A DNA stretch of 64,000 bases from Pelagerythrobacter aerophilus (GCF_003581645.1 NZ_QXFK01000014.1:372001-436000), one strand, 5' to 3'. Positions 27,691-36,949 are shown, numbered from the stretch's first letter. The notes: generated by a model from the sequence alone, not told the origin. Numbers and translations are program-made.

Positions 27691-28425
27691 CTACCGGCAG
27701 ACACCCATATAGCGGCCGGACTGGTCGAAGTGGAAATGGTCCGCGTGCGCGGCGTTGTAGTCGGGCGAGAGCACGGTGGCGAACAGCGGACAGGCGCCGT
27801 CGCGCACCTCGTGCAGGAACGCCGCCTCCTCATCCGCGCCGGTCCAGTCGCCGAGCACCGCGATCCGCTGCCCATCCGCGAGCACGAAGGCGGCGATATC
27901 GATCGCATTGCCCGTCGCGTGCTCGCTCCAGCGTCCCTCCGCCCGGCCATAGAGGCGCCGGCAGCTAAAGGCGCCGAAATGCTCGATCCGCGTCACTTCG
28001 GCACCGAAGCTCTCGACCGCCGCCGGCTGCACGACGTCACGCAGCCATAGCTCGAGCCCGATGCCCACCGGACAGGTGGTCGGGGGCATGTCGGGCGAGA
28101 GCGGCAGCGCGGCGAGCACCGTGCGGTCCTCGAGCCGGCACGCCCCCTCACCCCGCGGCTCCAGCGCACGGAACGCGACGCCGCTGCGTTCGAGCACCGC
28201 ACGGCATTCGACTGGATCGTCCTTGAGCGCGAGCAGCTTGCTTTGCGTCGCCCAACCCGGCGGATCGTTGAGGTCGAGCGGCGCCCAAGGGTTGTGTTGC
28301 GGATGATCAGCCAGCCACCCGCGCGCGGCCAGCAGCAGGCCGACGGCGATCAGCAGCCAGACCACGCGTCGGTCCCCGCGAAAGTGGCCGATGCGGCGGG
28401 AGATGCGCCAGTGTCCGCGGCTCAA
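27691..28425 (-). CDS. Extensin-like family protein
   Basis: 244 residues from a TTG that overlaps the dnaE2 stop (TTGA); a GTG at 28365 is the other choice. One N-terminal membrane anchor (VWLLIAVGLLLAARGW) precedes the extensin-like C-terminal domain. Conserved pieces include CPVGIGLELWL, FGAFSCRRLYGR, SEHATGNAIDIAAF and HADHFHFDQSGR, with Cys and His/Asp positions typical of this peptidase-like (M15-related) fold. It is probably a periplasmic cell-wall-related protein. Its overlap with dnaE2 puts it on the SOS transcript. Confidence 0.8.
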   Translation of the reverse strand: MSRGHWRISRRIGHFRGDRRVVWLLIAVGLLLAARGWLADHPQHNPWAPLDLNDPPGWATQSKLLALKDDPVECRAVLERSGVAFRALEPRGEGACRLEDRTVLAALPLSPDMPPTTCPVGIGLELWLRDVVQPAAVESFGAEVTRIEHFGAFSCRRLYGRAEGRWSEHATGNAIDIAAFVLADGQRIAVLGDWTGADEEAAFLHEVRDGACPLFATVLSPDYNAAHADHFHFDQSGRYMGVCR

Positions 28426-31400
28426 TGGAAATCCCGCGACTTGGGAATGATCCGCACGTTGCGGGGGTGCCTGTGGCGGTAATCGTCCTCGGTCGGCGCG
28501 CCCGGCGTGTCGTCCGACAGCTTGCGAAGCTGATGGGTCGCGTCGACCAGATCGCTGGCGATGACATGGATCACCTCGCCGTCGTATTCCACTCGTCCGC
28601 GCACTTCCATCAAACGCGCGCCCATCACGACGGTTCTCTGCCGTTCCATCAGATCGGGCCAGATAACGAGATTGGCCACACCGGTCTCGTCCTCCAGCGT
28701 GATGAAGCATACCCCCTTGGCCGAGCCCGGCCGTTGGCGGATCAGCACCACTCCGGCGACATTGACGATCGAGCGATACTTGCGCGTGCGCAGATCGCAG
28801 GTGCGTACGACCCCCCGCGCGTTGAGCTCGGCACGGAGGAACGACATGGGATGCGCCTTCAGGCTGAGCCGCGTCGTCTGGTAATCGGTGACGACTTCCT
28901 CGCCGAGTGGCATCTGCGGCAGGTGGGTGACGTCTCTCTCCACGCCCTCGTCGCGCGCTTTGGCAAAGCCGAACAGCGGCAAGTCGGGCGCCGCCACGAG
29001 GCTGCGCGCGTCCCACAGCGCCTGCCGGCGCGACAGTCCGAGCGAGCCGAAGCAGTCCGCACTCGCGAGCCGCTCAATGTGGCCCACGGGCACTTTCGCC
29101 CGGTCGCGCAGATCGGCAACGTCGCGGTAGGGACCGTTCCTGGCCCGCTCGTCGACGACCTTGGCGGCAATGTGCTCGGGGAAGCCATCGACCTGCCGCA
29201 ACCCCAGGCGCAGCGCGACATGCCTGTCCCAGCGGTCCTTGTCGGGAGGCTGGTCAGCGCAGCTCTCCAGTGTGCAGTCCCAGTCAGACATATTGACGTC
29301 GATCGGCAATACGGTGACGCCGTGCTCCTGCGCGTCGCGCACGATCTGTGCGGGGGCGTAGAACCCCATCGGCTGTGAGTTGAGCAGCCCGCAGGCGAAG
29401 ACCGCGGGATAGTGGCACTTGAGCCAGCTCGAGACGTAGACCAGATGGGCGAAGCTCGCCGCGTGGCTTTCGGGGAAGCCGTATTCGCCAAAACCCTTGA
29501 TCTGGTTGAAGCAGCGTTCGGCGAACTCGGGATCGTAGCCGCGCTCGATCATCCTGCCGACCATCCGCTCTTCCAGTTCGTCGACGGTCCCGCGGTTCCG
29601 GAACGTCGCCATGGCCTTGCGCAACCGGTTCGCTTCGACCGAGGTGAACTCGGCCGCGTCGATCGCGATCTTCATCGCCTGCTCCTGGAAGATCGGCACG
29701 CCGAGCGTCCGCTCCAAGATGGATGAGAGTTCGTCCGGTGGACCATGCTCTGGCGCGGGCCCCGGCAGTTCGAAGGCCTTCTTCCCCTCGCGCCGTTCCT
29801 TTCGTCGCTTCAGGTAGGGATGGACCATATCGCCCTGGATCGGGCCGGGCCGCACGATCGCCACTTGAACGACGAGATCGTAGAGGCAGCGCGGACGCAG
29901 GCGGGGCAGCATGTTCATCTGAGCACGGCTCTCCACCTGGAAGACGCCGATCGAATCGCCCCTGCACAGCATGTCATAGACAGCCTCTTCATCGGGTACC
30001 GTGGTAAGCTTCGGTGCCTCTCCACAATGCTTTTCAACGAGATCGAAGCATTTCCTGATACAGGTCAGCATCCCGAGCGCGAGCACGTCGACCTTGAGGA
30101 TGCCGAGGTCGTCGATGTCGTCCTTGTCCCATTCGATGAAAGTGCGATCGGCCATGGCCCCGTTGCCGATCGGCACCGTCTCGAGCAACGGTCCCTGGGT
30201 CAGAATGAAACCGCCGACATGCTGACTGAGATGCCGGGGCATCCCGATCATCTGCTCGGTCAACTTGAGAACTCGTCTCAAGTGCGGGTCGGAAAGGTCG
30301 AGACCCGTTTCCCGCATGACGTGGTTCTCGTCGATCTTCCGACCATGCCCGCCCCAGACGGTGCGCGCCAGAGCCGACGTCACGTCTTCGGACAGGCCCA
30401 TCGCCTTGCCGACCTCGCGGATCGCCATGCGCGGGCGGTAATGGATCACCGTGGCGCACAGACCTGCACGGTGGCGGCCATACTTGTCATAGATGTGCTG
30501 GATCACCTCCTCGCGCCGCTCATGCTCGAAATCGACGTCGATATCGGGCGGCTCGTTGCGCTCGGCGGAAATGAAGCGCTCGAAAAGCAACTGATGCTTG
30601 GCAGGATCGACCGCAGTGATTCCGAGGCAATAGCAGACCGCCGAATTGGCCGCCGATCCGCGCCCCTGGCACAGGATCGGCGGCTTCCGCGTTCGCGCGT
30701 AATCGACGATATCCTTGATGGTCAGGAAGTAGCGGGCGAGCTTGAGCTTTTCGATCAGCGCCAATTCATGATCGAGCGCTTTCTTCACACTGTCGGGCAC
30801 GCCGTCCGGATAGTACCCCTGCGCCCCCTCCCACGTCGACTTTTCAAGGTATTGCTGCGGCGTCATGCCGTCGGGATAGATCTCGTCCGGGTATTCGTAC
30901 TGCAGTTCCGCCAGGTTGAAGGTGCAGGCATCCGCCACCTCGCGCGCCGCCGCGATGGCGTGGGGCCAGCGCGCGAACAGCTTGACCATCTCGTCCGGCG
31001 ATTTGAGGTGCCGCTCGGCATTGCCGAACAGCAGGTGCCCGGCCTCGGCCACCGTCGTCTTGTGACGGATTGCCGTCATGACATCCTGCAGAGGCCGCCT
31101 GTCGGGGGCATGATAATGGACGTCATTGGTCGCAAGCAGCGCAAGCCCGTTCGCCCTTGCCAGCGTGTCGAGCCGGTCGATCCGCGCGATGTCGTCACCC
31201 GCGTAGAGGTATGACGCCGCCAGGTGACGCAAGGCCGGAAGCTGGCTCACAAGATGCGGCAGGAGATCAGCAAAATCTTCTGTTATTTCACGCAAAGGTG
31301 CAGAGACACCTTCGACAGCACGTGAATCCGGCGCGGGGAACGGGATGACGTTGTTCGGCACCGCGATCGTGAACTGCTTTGCAAGATCGTCCGGCGGCAG

Positions 31401-31859
31401 CAGGATCAACTGCACCCCTTGCGCATGGTCGGCGAGCATGGCGAGCGAGATGTCGCATACGCCCTTGTCCTGCCACTCGCCGTCGAGGGTTTTCATGCGT
31501 CCGGCCGAGATCAGCCGACACAACCGGCCATAGGCCGCACGGTCGATGGGATAGGCAAGGAAGGAAAGACCTTCGACAGTTTCTATCCGGCAGCCGATAA
31601 CCGGCCGCATTTTAAGTTCTTTTGCATTCATGTGAATGCGCACGACGCCGGCCATCGTATTCGCGTCGGCGATCCCGATCGCATCATAGCCTAGCTCGCG
31701 TGCGGCCCTCACCAGATCCGGAGCATCCGACGCCCCGCGCAGGAAGCTGAAATTGGAGACCAGCCCCAGCTCGACGAACGGCGCGCGCGGCGGCGCATCG
31801 ATCAGGTCGGGATCGATCTCGATCCGGCGCATGCCGGGTGTGATCGGGGCATCGGGCAT
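28422..31859 (-). CDS. dnaE2: Error-prone DNA polymerase DnaE2
   Basis: 1145 residues. It is a C-family polymerase of the mutasome that carries out damage-induced mutagenic bypass with ImuA and ImuB. The N-terminal PHP domain (FVELGLVSNFSFLRGASDAPDL, HYHAPDRRPLQD) is followed by the palm with catalytic aspartates in PPDIDVDFEHERREEV near 445. The thumb/fingers have FQEQAMKIAID and GFPESHAASFA, and a C-terminal OB fold has ITLEDETGVANLVIWPDLM. No LexA box lies directly upstream. A REP-like palindrome separates it from the UdgX-type gene, and imuA/imuB lie 3 kb upstream on the same strand. Confidence 0.94.
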   Translation of the reverse strand: MPDAPITPGMRRIEIDPDLIDAPPRAPFVELGLVSNFSFLRGASDAPDLVRAARELGYDAIGIADANTMAGVVRIHMNAKELKMRPVIGCRIETVEGLSFLAYPIDRAAYGRLCRLISAGRMKTLDGEWQDKGVCDISLAMLADHAQGVQLILLPPDDLAKQFTIAVPNNVIPFPAPDSRAVEGVSAPLREITEDFADLLPHLVSQLPALRHLAASYLYAGDDIARIDRLDTLARANGLALLATNDVHYHAPDRRPLQDVMTAIRHKTTVAEAGHLLFGNAERHLKSPDEMVKLFARWPHAIAAAREVADACTFNLAELQYEYPDEIYPDGMTPQQYLEKSTWEGAQGYYPDGVPDSVKKALDHELALIEKLKLARYFLTIKDIVDYARTRKPPILCQGRGSAANSAVCYCLGITAVDPAKHQLLFERFISAERNEPPDIDVDFEHERREEVIQHIYDKYGRHRAGLCATVIHYRPRMAIREVGKAMGLSEDVTSALARTVWGGHGRKIDENHVMRETGLDLSDPHLRRVLKLTEQMIGMPRHLSQHVGGFILTQGPLLETVPIGNGAMADRTFIEWDKDDIDDLGILKVDVLALGMLTCIRKCFDLVEKHCGEAPKLTTVPDEEAVYDMLCRGDSIGVFQVESRAQMNMLPRLRPRCLYDLVVQVAIVRPGPIQGDMVHPYLKRRKERREGKKAFELPGPAPEHGPPDELSSILERTLGVPIFQEQAMKIAIDAAEFTSVEANRLRKAMATFRNRGTVDELEERMVGRMIERGYDPEFAERCFNQIKGFGEYGFPESHAASFAHLVYVSSWLKCHYPAVFACGLLNSQPMGFYAPAQIVRDAQEHGVTVLPIDVNMSDWDCTLESCADQPPDKDRWDRHVALRLGLRQVDGFPEHIAAKVVDERARNGPYRDVADLRDRAKVPVGHIERLASADCFGSLGLSRRQALWDARSLVAAPDLPLFGFAKARDEGVERDVTHLPQMPLGEEVVTDYQTTRLSLKAHPMSFLRAELNARGVVRTCDLRTRKYRSIVNVAGVVLIRQRPGSAKGVCFITLEDETGVANLVIWPDLMERQRTVVMGARLMEVRGRVEYDGEVIHVIASDLVDATHQLRKLSDDTPGAPTEDDYRHRHPRNVRIIPKSRDFH

Positions 31860-31881
31860 GTTTGTGCGCCGCCCTTCATTT

Positions 31882-31955
31882 CGTCATTCCCGCGCACCCG
31901 GGATCCAGCTCCGATCGGTCGGAGACAGATTCCCGTTTTCGCGGGAATGACAATG
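31882..31955. repeat. REP-like palindrome between UdgX-type gene and dnaE2
   Basis: TCATTCCCGCG near 31884-31894 and CGCGGGAATGA near 31940-31950 are 11-bp perfect inverted arms around about 45 bp that includes CGATCGGTCGGAG. It lies in the only sizeable gap of the SOS block and could affect read-through into dnaE2. Confidence 0.55.
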
Positions 31956-31966
31956 AAATTGCGAGT

Positions 31967-33405
31967 TCATCCCGCCAGTTCCGCCAACCGCTCCTTCACC
32001 GCGGCAAGATCGGCTTCGAACAGGCGCGTCTGCTTCTCCTTCGCCTCGCCATCGAGGCGCAGGAGGTAGGAAGGATGCGCGGTGACCCACAGTTCGCTGT
32101 CGTCCTCGAGCGGAATGGGTTCGCCGCGCGTTTTCGAAATACTCACCGTCTTGCCGAGCAGGCCGCGCGCGGCGCTGGCGCCCGTGGCAAGGATCAGCCT
32201 GGGCTGGACGATCGCGCGTTCGCTCTCCAGCCACCAGCGGCAGATATCGATTTCCTTCGCGGTCGGCGACTGGTGCAGCCGCCGCTTGCCACGCTGGACG
32301 AACTTGAAATGCTTGACCGCGTTGGTGAGGTAGGCGTCCTTGCGGTCGACCCCGGCCTTCTCGAGGTACCGGTCGAGCAACTGCCCCGCGGGGCCCACGA
32401 AAGGCCGGCCGGCCAAATCCTCCTGATCGCCCGGCTGTTCGCCTACGATCATCAGCGCCGCGCCTTTCGGCCCTTCCCCCATCACCGCCTGGTTGTCGAG
32501 GCAGCCGATCGGCATCGGCGGCATTGATGGATCGCCTTGTCGACTGCCTTGAGCGTCTCCGGCCGGTCTTCGGTTTCCAGCGCGCCTTCTGCGACCATCT
32601 GCAATTCCCGCTTCTGCGCCCCGGCGATAAGCTCGGGAATGAGCGCCGCCTCGGGCATGTTCTTCCAGTACTTGCGGGGCATCTCCTTAAGCATCGCCCC
32701 GACCTTCAAACGCGCGGGATTGAAAATCGATGCGTAATAGGTGCGCCAGAGATCCTCCATCGGATCGCCGGTCGGCGCGTCGGCACGCTGCGCGGGCGGC
32801 CCTTCCTCCAGCGTCTCGCCGTCCCAGTGCAAGCTGCCGCGGGGAGTCAAGATCGACCATTTCATGTTGGCGAAGCGGCGCACGAAAAACCCTGCGTTCG
32901 CACGCAGGATATGATGCTCCGGCTCGAACCAGGCGACGTAGTGCTCGCCGTTCTCCTCTTCGTCGGATTCGACGCGGCGGAAGCGGACGAAAGCGTGCAT
33001 CTTGTGGCTGTCGCGGCGCACCGCTTTGTCGAGTTCCTCGATGCGGCGGATATCGAGGTCGGCCTTGTCCTCCATGACCCGCGGATTCGCCTGAAGCCGC
33101 CAGAGTGCGCGGTAGAGCAGCGCGAAACGCTCCGCATCGGTGTGGAGCATGGCATTGCGCGCGAGTTCCACGAAGCGGCGGCTCGCACGCACGGGCGGCG
33201 CCTCCGGATCCGGCACGGGCAGGCGCGGATCCCCCTGCGCGAAAAGATCGCCCGCTCCGCCCGGTGCCGTCCAGACGATGCGGTCGGGCGGCACACCGCA
33301 CTGAATCAGTGTCCGCGCCCGCTCGCGCCAGGCGTCGAAATCGTCCGGCTCTGGCAGATGCACGAGGTAGCAGGTGTCGGGTTCAATATGCCGGAGCGGG
33401 CTCAT
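31967..33405 (-). pseudogene. UdgX-type uracil-DNA-binding protein with DUF4130 N-terminus, frameshifted
   Basis: Two frames together make one known fusion. The N-terminal part (start ATG 33405, overlapping the radical SAM stop) has the DUF4130-like domain (CYLVHLPEPDDFDAWRER, then FVRFRRVESD and FANMKWSILTP). The C-terminal part, in another frame, has the UdgX domain: LMIVGEQPGDQED, GRPFVGPAGQLLDR, KRRLHQSP with the covalently reacting His, and AHPSYLLR. The join should read Cys-Pro-Ile-Gly, but near 32511 one C appears missing and frame 1 ends at 32482. This could be a true mutation, a sequencing error or programmed slippage. UdgX enzymes excise uracil and stay bound covalently. Confidence 0.8.
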
Positions 33406-34646
33406 GCCGCAAACAGCTCCAGTTGCTCCTGCTTCGGCGCCAGCAGCGCGCGCAAGTCGGCGCGGTCGGTGAGCGTGGTCGGGCGCCAATCCACCGTGCA
33501 CAGGAAAGGGCGAACCTTGGCGATCGACTGGGTCAGCCGCGCGACATCGTCGAGGCGCAGCGTACGGTGGCGGCGCGCGGCGAGAATGCGGTCGACCGCG
33601 CCGACGCCCAACCCGGGCACGCGCAGCAGGTCCTCGCGCGCCGCACGGTTGACGTCGAGCGGGAAGCGATCGCGGAACTTGAGCGCCCAGGCGAGCTTCG
33701 GATCGATGTCGAGCGGCAACATTCCGTCCACCCCGGCCGCCTGCATCACCTCGGCGGGCTTGTAGCCGTAGAAGCGCATCAGCCAGTCGGACTGATAGAG
33801 CCGGTGTTCGCGGATCAGCGGCGGACGCTTCAGCGGCAGCACTGCCGAAGCGTCGGGGATCGGGCTGAAGGCCGAGTAATAGATGCGGCGCAGCCCGAAA
33901 CTGCCGTAGAGCCGGCTCGCCTTGCCCACGATATCCGCATCGGTCGCCGCGTCCGCACCGACGATCATCTGCGTCGACTGGCCCGCGGGTGCGAAACGCG
34001 GCGCGTGGCGGAACTTCCTCTTCGCATCACTCGCCTCGGCGATGTCGTCTTTCGTCCTCCCCATCGCACCTTCGATCTGGCGCGCATTCTTGTCGGGCGC
34101 GAGGCGGGTGAGGCCGCTGTCGGTCGGCAATTCGACGTTGATCGAGACGCGGTCGGCATAGAGCCCCGCCTGATGAACCAGTTCCGGATCGGCCTCGGGG
34201 ATGGTCTTGAGGTGGATATAGCCGCGAAAGTCGTGCTCCTCGCGCAGGATACGCGCGGCTTCGATCAACTGCTCCATCGTGCGGTTGGAGCTCTTCACGA
34301 TGCCGGAGGAGAGGAACAGCCCCTCGATGTAATTGCGGCGGTAGAAGCTGAGCGTGAGGTCCGCGACTTCCTGCGGCGTGAAGCGGGCCCGGCGCACGTT
34401 CGAGCTCTTGCGGTTGATGCAGTAGTGGCAGTCGAACACGCAGTGGTTGGTCAGCAGGATCTTCAGCAGCGAGATGCAGCGGCCGTCGGGAGCGTAGGCG
34501 TGGCAGATGCCCATGCCTTCGGTCGAGCCGATGCCCTTGCTGCCGAGGCTGTTCCTGCTGGAGGTGCCTGAAGAAGCGCACGAAGCATCGTACTTCGCGG
34601 CATCGGCGAGGATCTCGAGCCTTTCGAGGATGGGCTGCGACTCCAT
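33402..34646 (-). CDS. Radical SAM protein of the UDG-linked DNA modification/repair type
   Basis: 414 residues from the ATG at 34646 (MESQPILERLEILADAAKYD); the open frame continues to 34697 across a LexA box. The radical SAM cluster motif CVFDCHYC (CX3CX2C) lies near residues 70-77. A C-terminal helix-hairpin-helix (LLRVPGLGVGAVDRILAARR near 335-354) points to DNA binding. This family is almost always paired with the DUF4130-UdgX protein, as here (ATGA overlap). The chemistry is unknown. The LexA box directly before the start indicates SOS control. Confidence 0.85.
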   Translation of the reverse strand: MESQPILERLEILADAAKYDASCASSGTSSRNSLGSKGIGSTEGMGICHAYAPDGRCISLLKILLTNHCVFDCHYCINRKSSNVRRARFTPQEVADLTLSFYRRNYIEGLFLSSGIVKSSNRTMEQLIEAARILREEHDFRGYIHLKTIPEADPELVHQAGLYADRVSINVELPTDSGLTRLAPDKNARQIEGAMGRTKDDIAEASDAKRKFRHAPRFAPAGQSTQMIVGADAATDADIVGKASRLYGSFGLRRIYYSAFSPIPDASAVLPLKRPPLIREHRLYQSDWLMRFYGYKPAEVMQAAGVDGMLPLDIDPKLAWALKFRDRFPLDVNRAAREDLLRVPGLGVGAVDRILAARRHRTLRLDDVARLTQSIAKVRPFLCTVDWRPTTLTDRADLRALLAPKQEQLELFAA

Positions 34647-34648
34647 TC

Positions 34649-34663
34649 GTTCCCTATATGTTC
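34649..34663 (-). promoter_or_regulatory. LexA (SOS) box before the radical SAM gene
   Basis: GTTC-N7-GTTC on the plus strand (GAAC-ATATAGG-GAAC read with the gene) matches the alphaproteobacterial LexA direct-repeat operator exactly. It lies 2 bp upstream of the chosen ATG and 26 bp after the end of imuB, so the second half of the SOS block can have its own damage-inducible promoter. Confidence 0.75.
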
Positions 34664-34687
34664 CAATGGTGGATTTGCCTAGCGCTT

Positions 34688-36259
34688 TCATGCGCATAGC
34701 CCCTGCAGAAACCAGTCCGGCAGTCCGCCCCGTCCGTCATCGGGCAATCCGTGACGGTAGATCCAGTAGCGGCACCCCGTGGTGTCCTCGATCCGATAGT
34801 AATCGCGCAGACGGGCGGTCGACTTCGAGCGCCACCATTCGGGCGCGATCCGTTCGGGACCTTCGACACGCGCAATCTCGCGCACCTGCCCACGCCAACG
34901 GAAGGCTTTCGGATACCCGTCCGGTGTGGCGTAGAGCACGGCGATCTTCTCCGCCCGGTCGAGCAGCTTCAGCGGCCGGGCGTGGAAGCGCAGGTCCTCC
35001 TGCGCGGCAGGCTCGCGCTCCAGCGGCGGCCGCCAGCGCTGCGCGCGCTCGGGCATATGGCTGGCGTGCACGACAGGGCGGTGCACCGCCTTCTCGCCGA
35101 GCCGCACCGTCAGACGATCGATGCAGGCGGAAAGCGAAGTGCCCTGCGTCTCGGCCGCCGTCTCGATATCGCCCTGTTCCAGCGCCAGCGGCTCGGTCCA
35201 GCTCGCGCGCATGCGCACCATCTCGATACCGAACCCGGCGTCGACATCCTCCAGCTTGGCCGAGAACAATCGGCACATATGCGCCGGATCGCGCGTGGCG
35301 GCCGAGAGCTCGAGATGTCGTACCACGACTTCGCCATCCACGCGCCACAGGCCCAGTTCGAGCCGCCGGGCGCCCTGCCCCTTGCCTTCGAGTTCGCGCC
35401 CCATGTCGCCGGCCAGATCGGCCACCACCTGGTCGAGCAGCTCGCGATGACGGATCGGTTCGAGCAACCGGCGCTGGGCGAGTGGCGCCTGCTGCGGGAT
35501 CACGGGTAGCAGCGGCTCCGATACGCGGCCGAGGAGCTGGTCCATTCGGATCAGCGGATTGGCCGCGGGCGACTTGCGGTTGCGGAAGCGCCGGTGGAGC
35601 GCGCCGCGGCCGATCCCGTGCAGGTCGCCCAGCCGCTTGAGGCCGAGGCGGCGGAGCACGACGAGCACCTCGTCGTCGAGCCGCAGCGCGGCTACCGGCA
35701 ACTCGCGAAGGCATGTGGCCGCATCGTCGCCCGGCTGCAGGATCGCGCGCTCCGGTCCGAAATGCGACAGCGCCCAGGCTGCGCCTGCGGTCGGCGCGAT
35801 CGCGAGCCGCGCGATCAGGCGGCGGCGGGCGAAAGCGGCTTGCGCATCGGCAAGCAACCGCGCTTCGCCGCCGAACAGGTGCGCTACGGCTGTGACGTCG
35901 ACTACCAGGCCATCGGGTGCATCGAGTGCGCTCCACGGCCCCCACCCCTGAGCCCAGACGGCCAGCTTCTCGAGGAATGCAAGGTCGCCCGCCGGATCGG
36001 ACGGCGCAACCTTCAGATGCGGGCAAAGCGTGCGGGCGTCGGCCAGCATCATGCCGCGCCGCGCCCCTGCGGCGCGGCCGGCATCGTTGACCGCATCGAT
36101 GCGCGGCCCGTGGGCGGTTTCGGCGATCAGCGCGAGCGGCTCGGCATCCGGCCCCTCCCCGCGCGCGCAGCCTTCACCCAGCCGCCAGCGGTCGATCGCC
36201 AGCCGCGGCAGCCACACCGACAGAATGCGGCGGGGCGGCGACGAGACTTCCTCCGTCAT
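34688..36259 (-). CDS. imuB: ImuB, catalytically inactive Y-family polymerase-like mutasome protein
   Basis: 523 residues from the ATG at 36259. ImuB links DnaE2 and ImuA to the beta clamp. It has the Y-family layout, but the N-terminal catalytic acidic motif is replaced by WLPRLAIDRW near 17-26, as usual in ImuB. Later LVVDVTAVAHLFGGE and an HhH-like segment (LKRLGDLHGIGRGALHRRF) are seen. The C-terminal ends LPDDGRGGLPDWFLQGLCA. It overlaps imuA by 86 bp. A frame reaching 36418 lies inside imuA and is not used. Confidence 0.9.
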   Translation of the reverse strand: MTEEVSSPPRRILSVWLPRLAIDRWRLGEGCARGEGPDAEPLALIAETAHGPRIDAVNDAGRAAGARRGMMLADARTLCPHLKVAPSDPAGDLAFLEKLAVWAQGWGPWSALDAPDGLVVDVTAVAHLFGGEARLLADAQAAFARRRLIARLAIAPTAGAAWALSHFGPERAILQPGDDAATCLRELPVAALRLDDEVLVVLRRLGLKRLGDLHGIGRGALHRRFRNRKSPAANPLIRMDQLLGRVSEPLLPVIPQQAPLAQRRLLEPIRHRELLDQVVADLAGDMGRELEGKGQGARRLELGLWRVDGEVVVRHLELSAATRDPAHMCRLFSAKLEDVDAGFGIEMVRMRASWTEPLALEQGDIETAAETQGTSLSACIDRLTVRLGEKAVHRPVVHASHMPERAQRWRPPLEREPAAQEDLRFHARPLKLLDRAEKIAVLYATPDGYPKAFRWRGQVREIARVEGPERIAPEWWRSKSTARLRDYYRIEDTTGCRYWIYRHGLPDDGRGGLPDWFLQGLCA

Positions 36260-36881
36260 CACACAATATCCATTCTCCAGGGGCGTGAGCCCGTGCGCGG
36301 AACAGTTCGGCGTGCCAGCTCGGAGTGCCGGGCGCGGCCGCATTCCAGCGCGGCGGCGGCGAGGCGGCGGCGCGCACGTTCCACCGCATCCGGGCGGAGG
36401 AAAGATCGCGCTCCGCATCGAGCCGCACCAGCCACAGCGGCACGCCGTGCTTCTCCGCGGTAAGGCTCAGCCGGCGCGAGGCGGTGAAATCGAGCGCCTT
36501 GGGATTGCCCGTCATCTCGCCGATCACGAAAGCGAGGTCGCGGCAGCGCAGCCCTTCCTCCAGGGCGAACAGCGCATCTTCCGCCTTCTCCGCCACGACA
36601 TGGATCAGCCGGCGACGCAGCTCCGGCGGAAGTCCGGGACGGTAGGGACGCCCGGTCAGCCGTACCGCCGCGCGGTCCTGCACCCAGAGCACCGGGCGCG
36701 AGTTCTCGCACGAACGCAGCGCATCGCAGGCAAGCGCCAGCGCCAACCCCGCGCCGCCGCCCTCGCACCCGCTGGCGAAGATCTCGCTGTGCGCAGGTGC
36801 GGCAAGCCCGGGCCGCCAGCGCGTGCTGCGCGCGGCGGCGAGCGCATCGACATCGCACAGATCGGAAAGCGTCTTGGGCAT
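36174..36881 (-). CDS. imuA: ImuA, mutasome accessory protein (RecA-like)
   Basis: 235 residues from the ATG at 36881; an ATG at 36896 lies 3 bp from the LexA box and would be nearly leaderless. ImuA is a diverged RecA-like partner of ImuB and DnaE2. The region SEIFASGCEGGGAGLALALACDAL near 31-54 occupies the Walker A place but is degenerate, and LWVQDRAAVRLTGRPY and FVIGEMTGNPKALDFTASRRL follow. Its end overlaps imuB by 86 bp. The promoter is TTGCCA (36928-36933)-N17-CATAAT (36905-36910), covered by a LexA box. Confidence 0.82.
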   Translation of the reverse strand: MPKTLSDLCDVDALAAARSTRWRPGLAAPAHSEIFASGCEGGGAGLALALACDALRSCENSRPVLWVQDRAAVRLTGRPYRPGLPPELRRRLIHVVAEKAEDALFALEEGLRCRDLAFVIGEMTGNPKALDFTASRRLSLTAEKHGVPLWLVRLDAERDLSSARMRWNVRAAASPPPRWNAAAPGTPSWHAELFRARAHAPGEWILCDDGGSLVAAPPHSVGVAAAAGDRPLAAG

Positions 36882-36898
36882 GGAGGAACGACTCATAT

Positions 36899-36913
36899 GT
36901 TCCCATTATGTTC
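36899..36913 (-). promoter_or_regulatory. LexA (SOS) box and promoter of imuA
   Basis: GAAC-ATAATGG-GAAC read on the minus strand is a perfect GAAC-N7-GAAC LexA operator. It overlaps a good -10 hexamer CATAAT (36905-36910), which has a -35 TTGCCA 17 bp upstream (36928-36933). LexA bound here would block the promoter directly. Confidence 0.8.
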
Positions 36914-36949
36914 CACTCCGTGCCGCTTGGCAACCGCTGGGTGCCGCGA

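Noticed and set aside
29745-31214. 489-codon plus-strand open frame over dnaE2
   Set aside because: Antisense to DnaE2 with no start context or domain.
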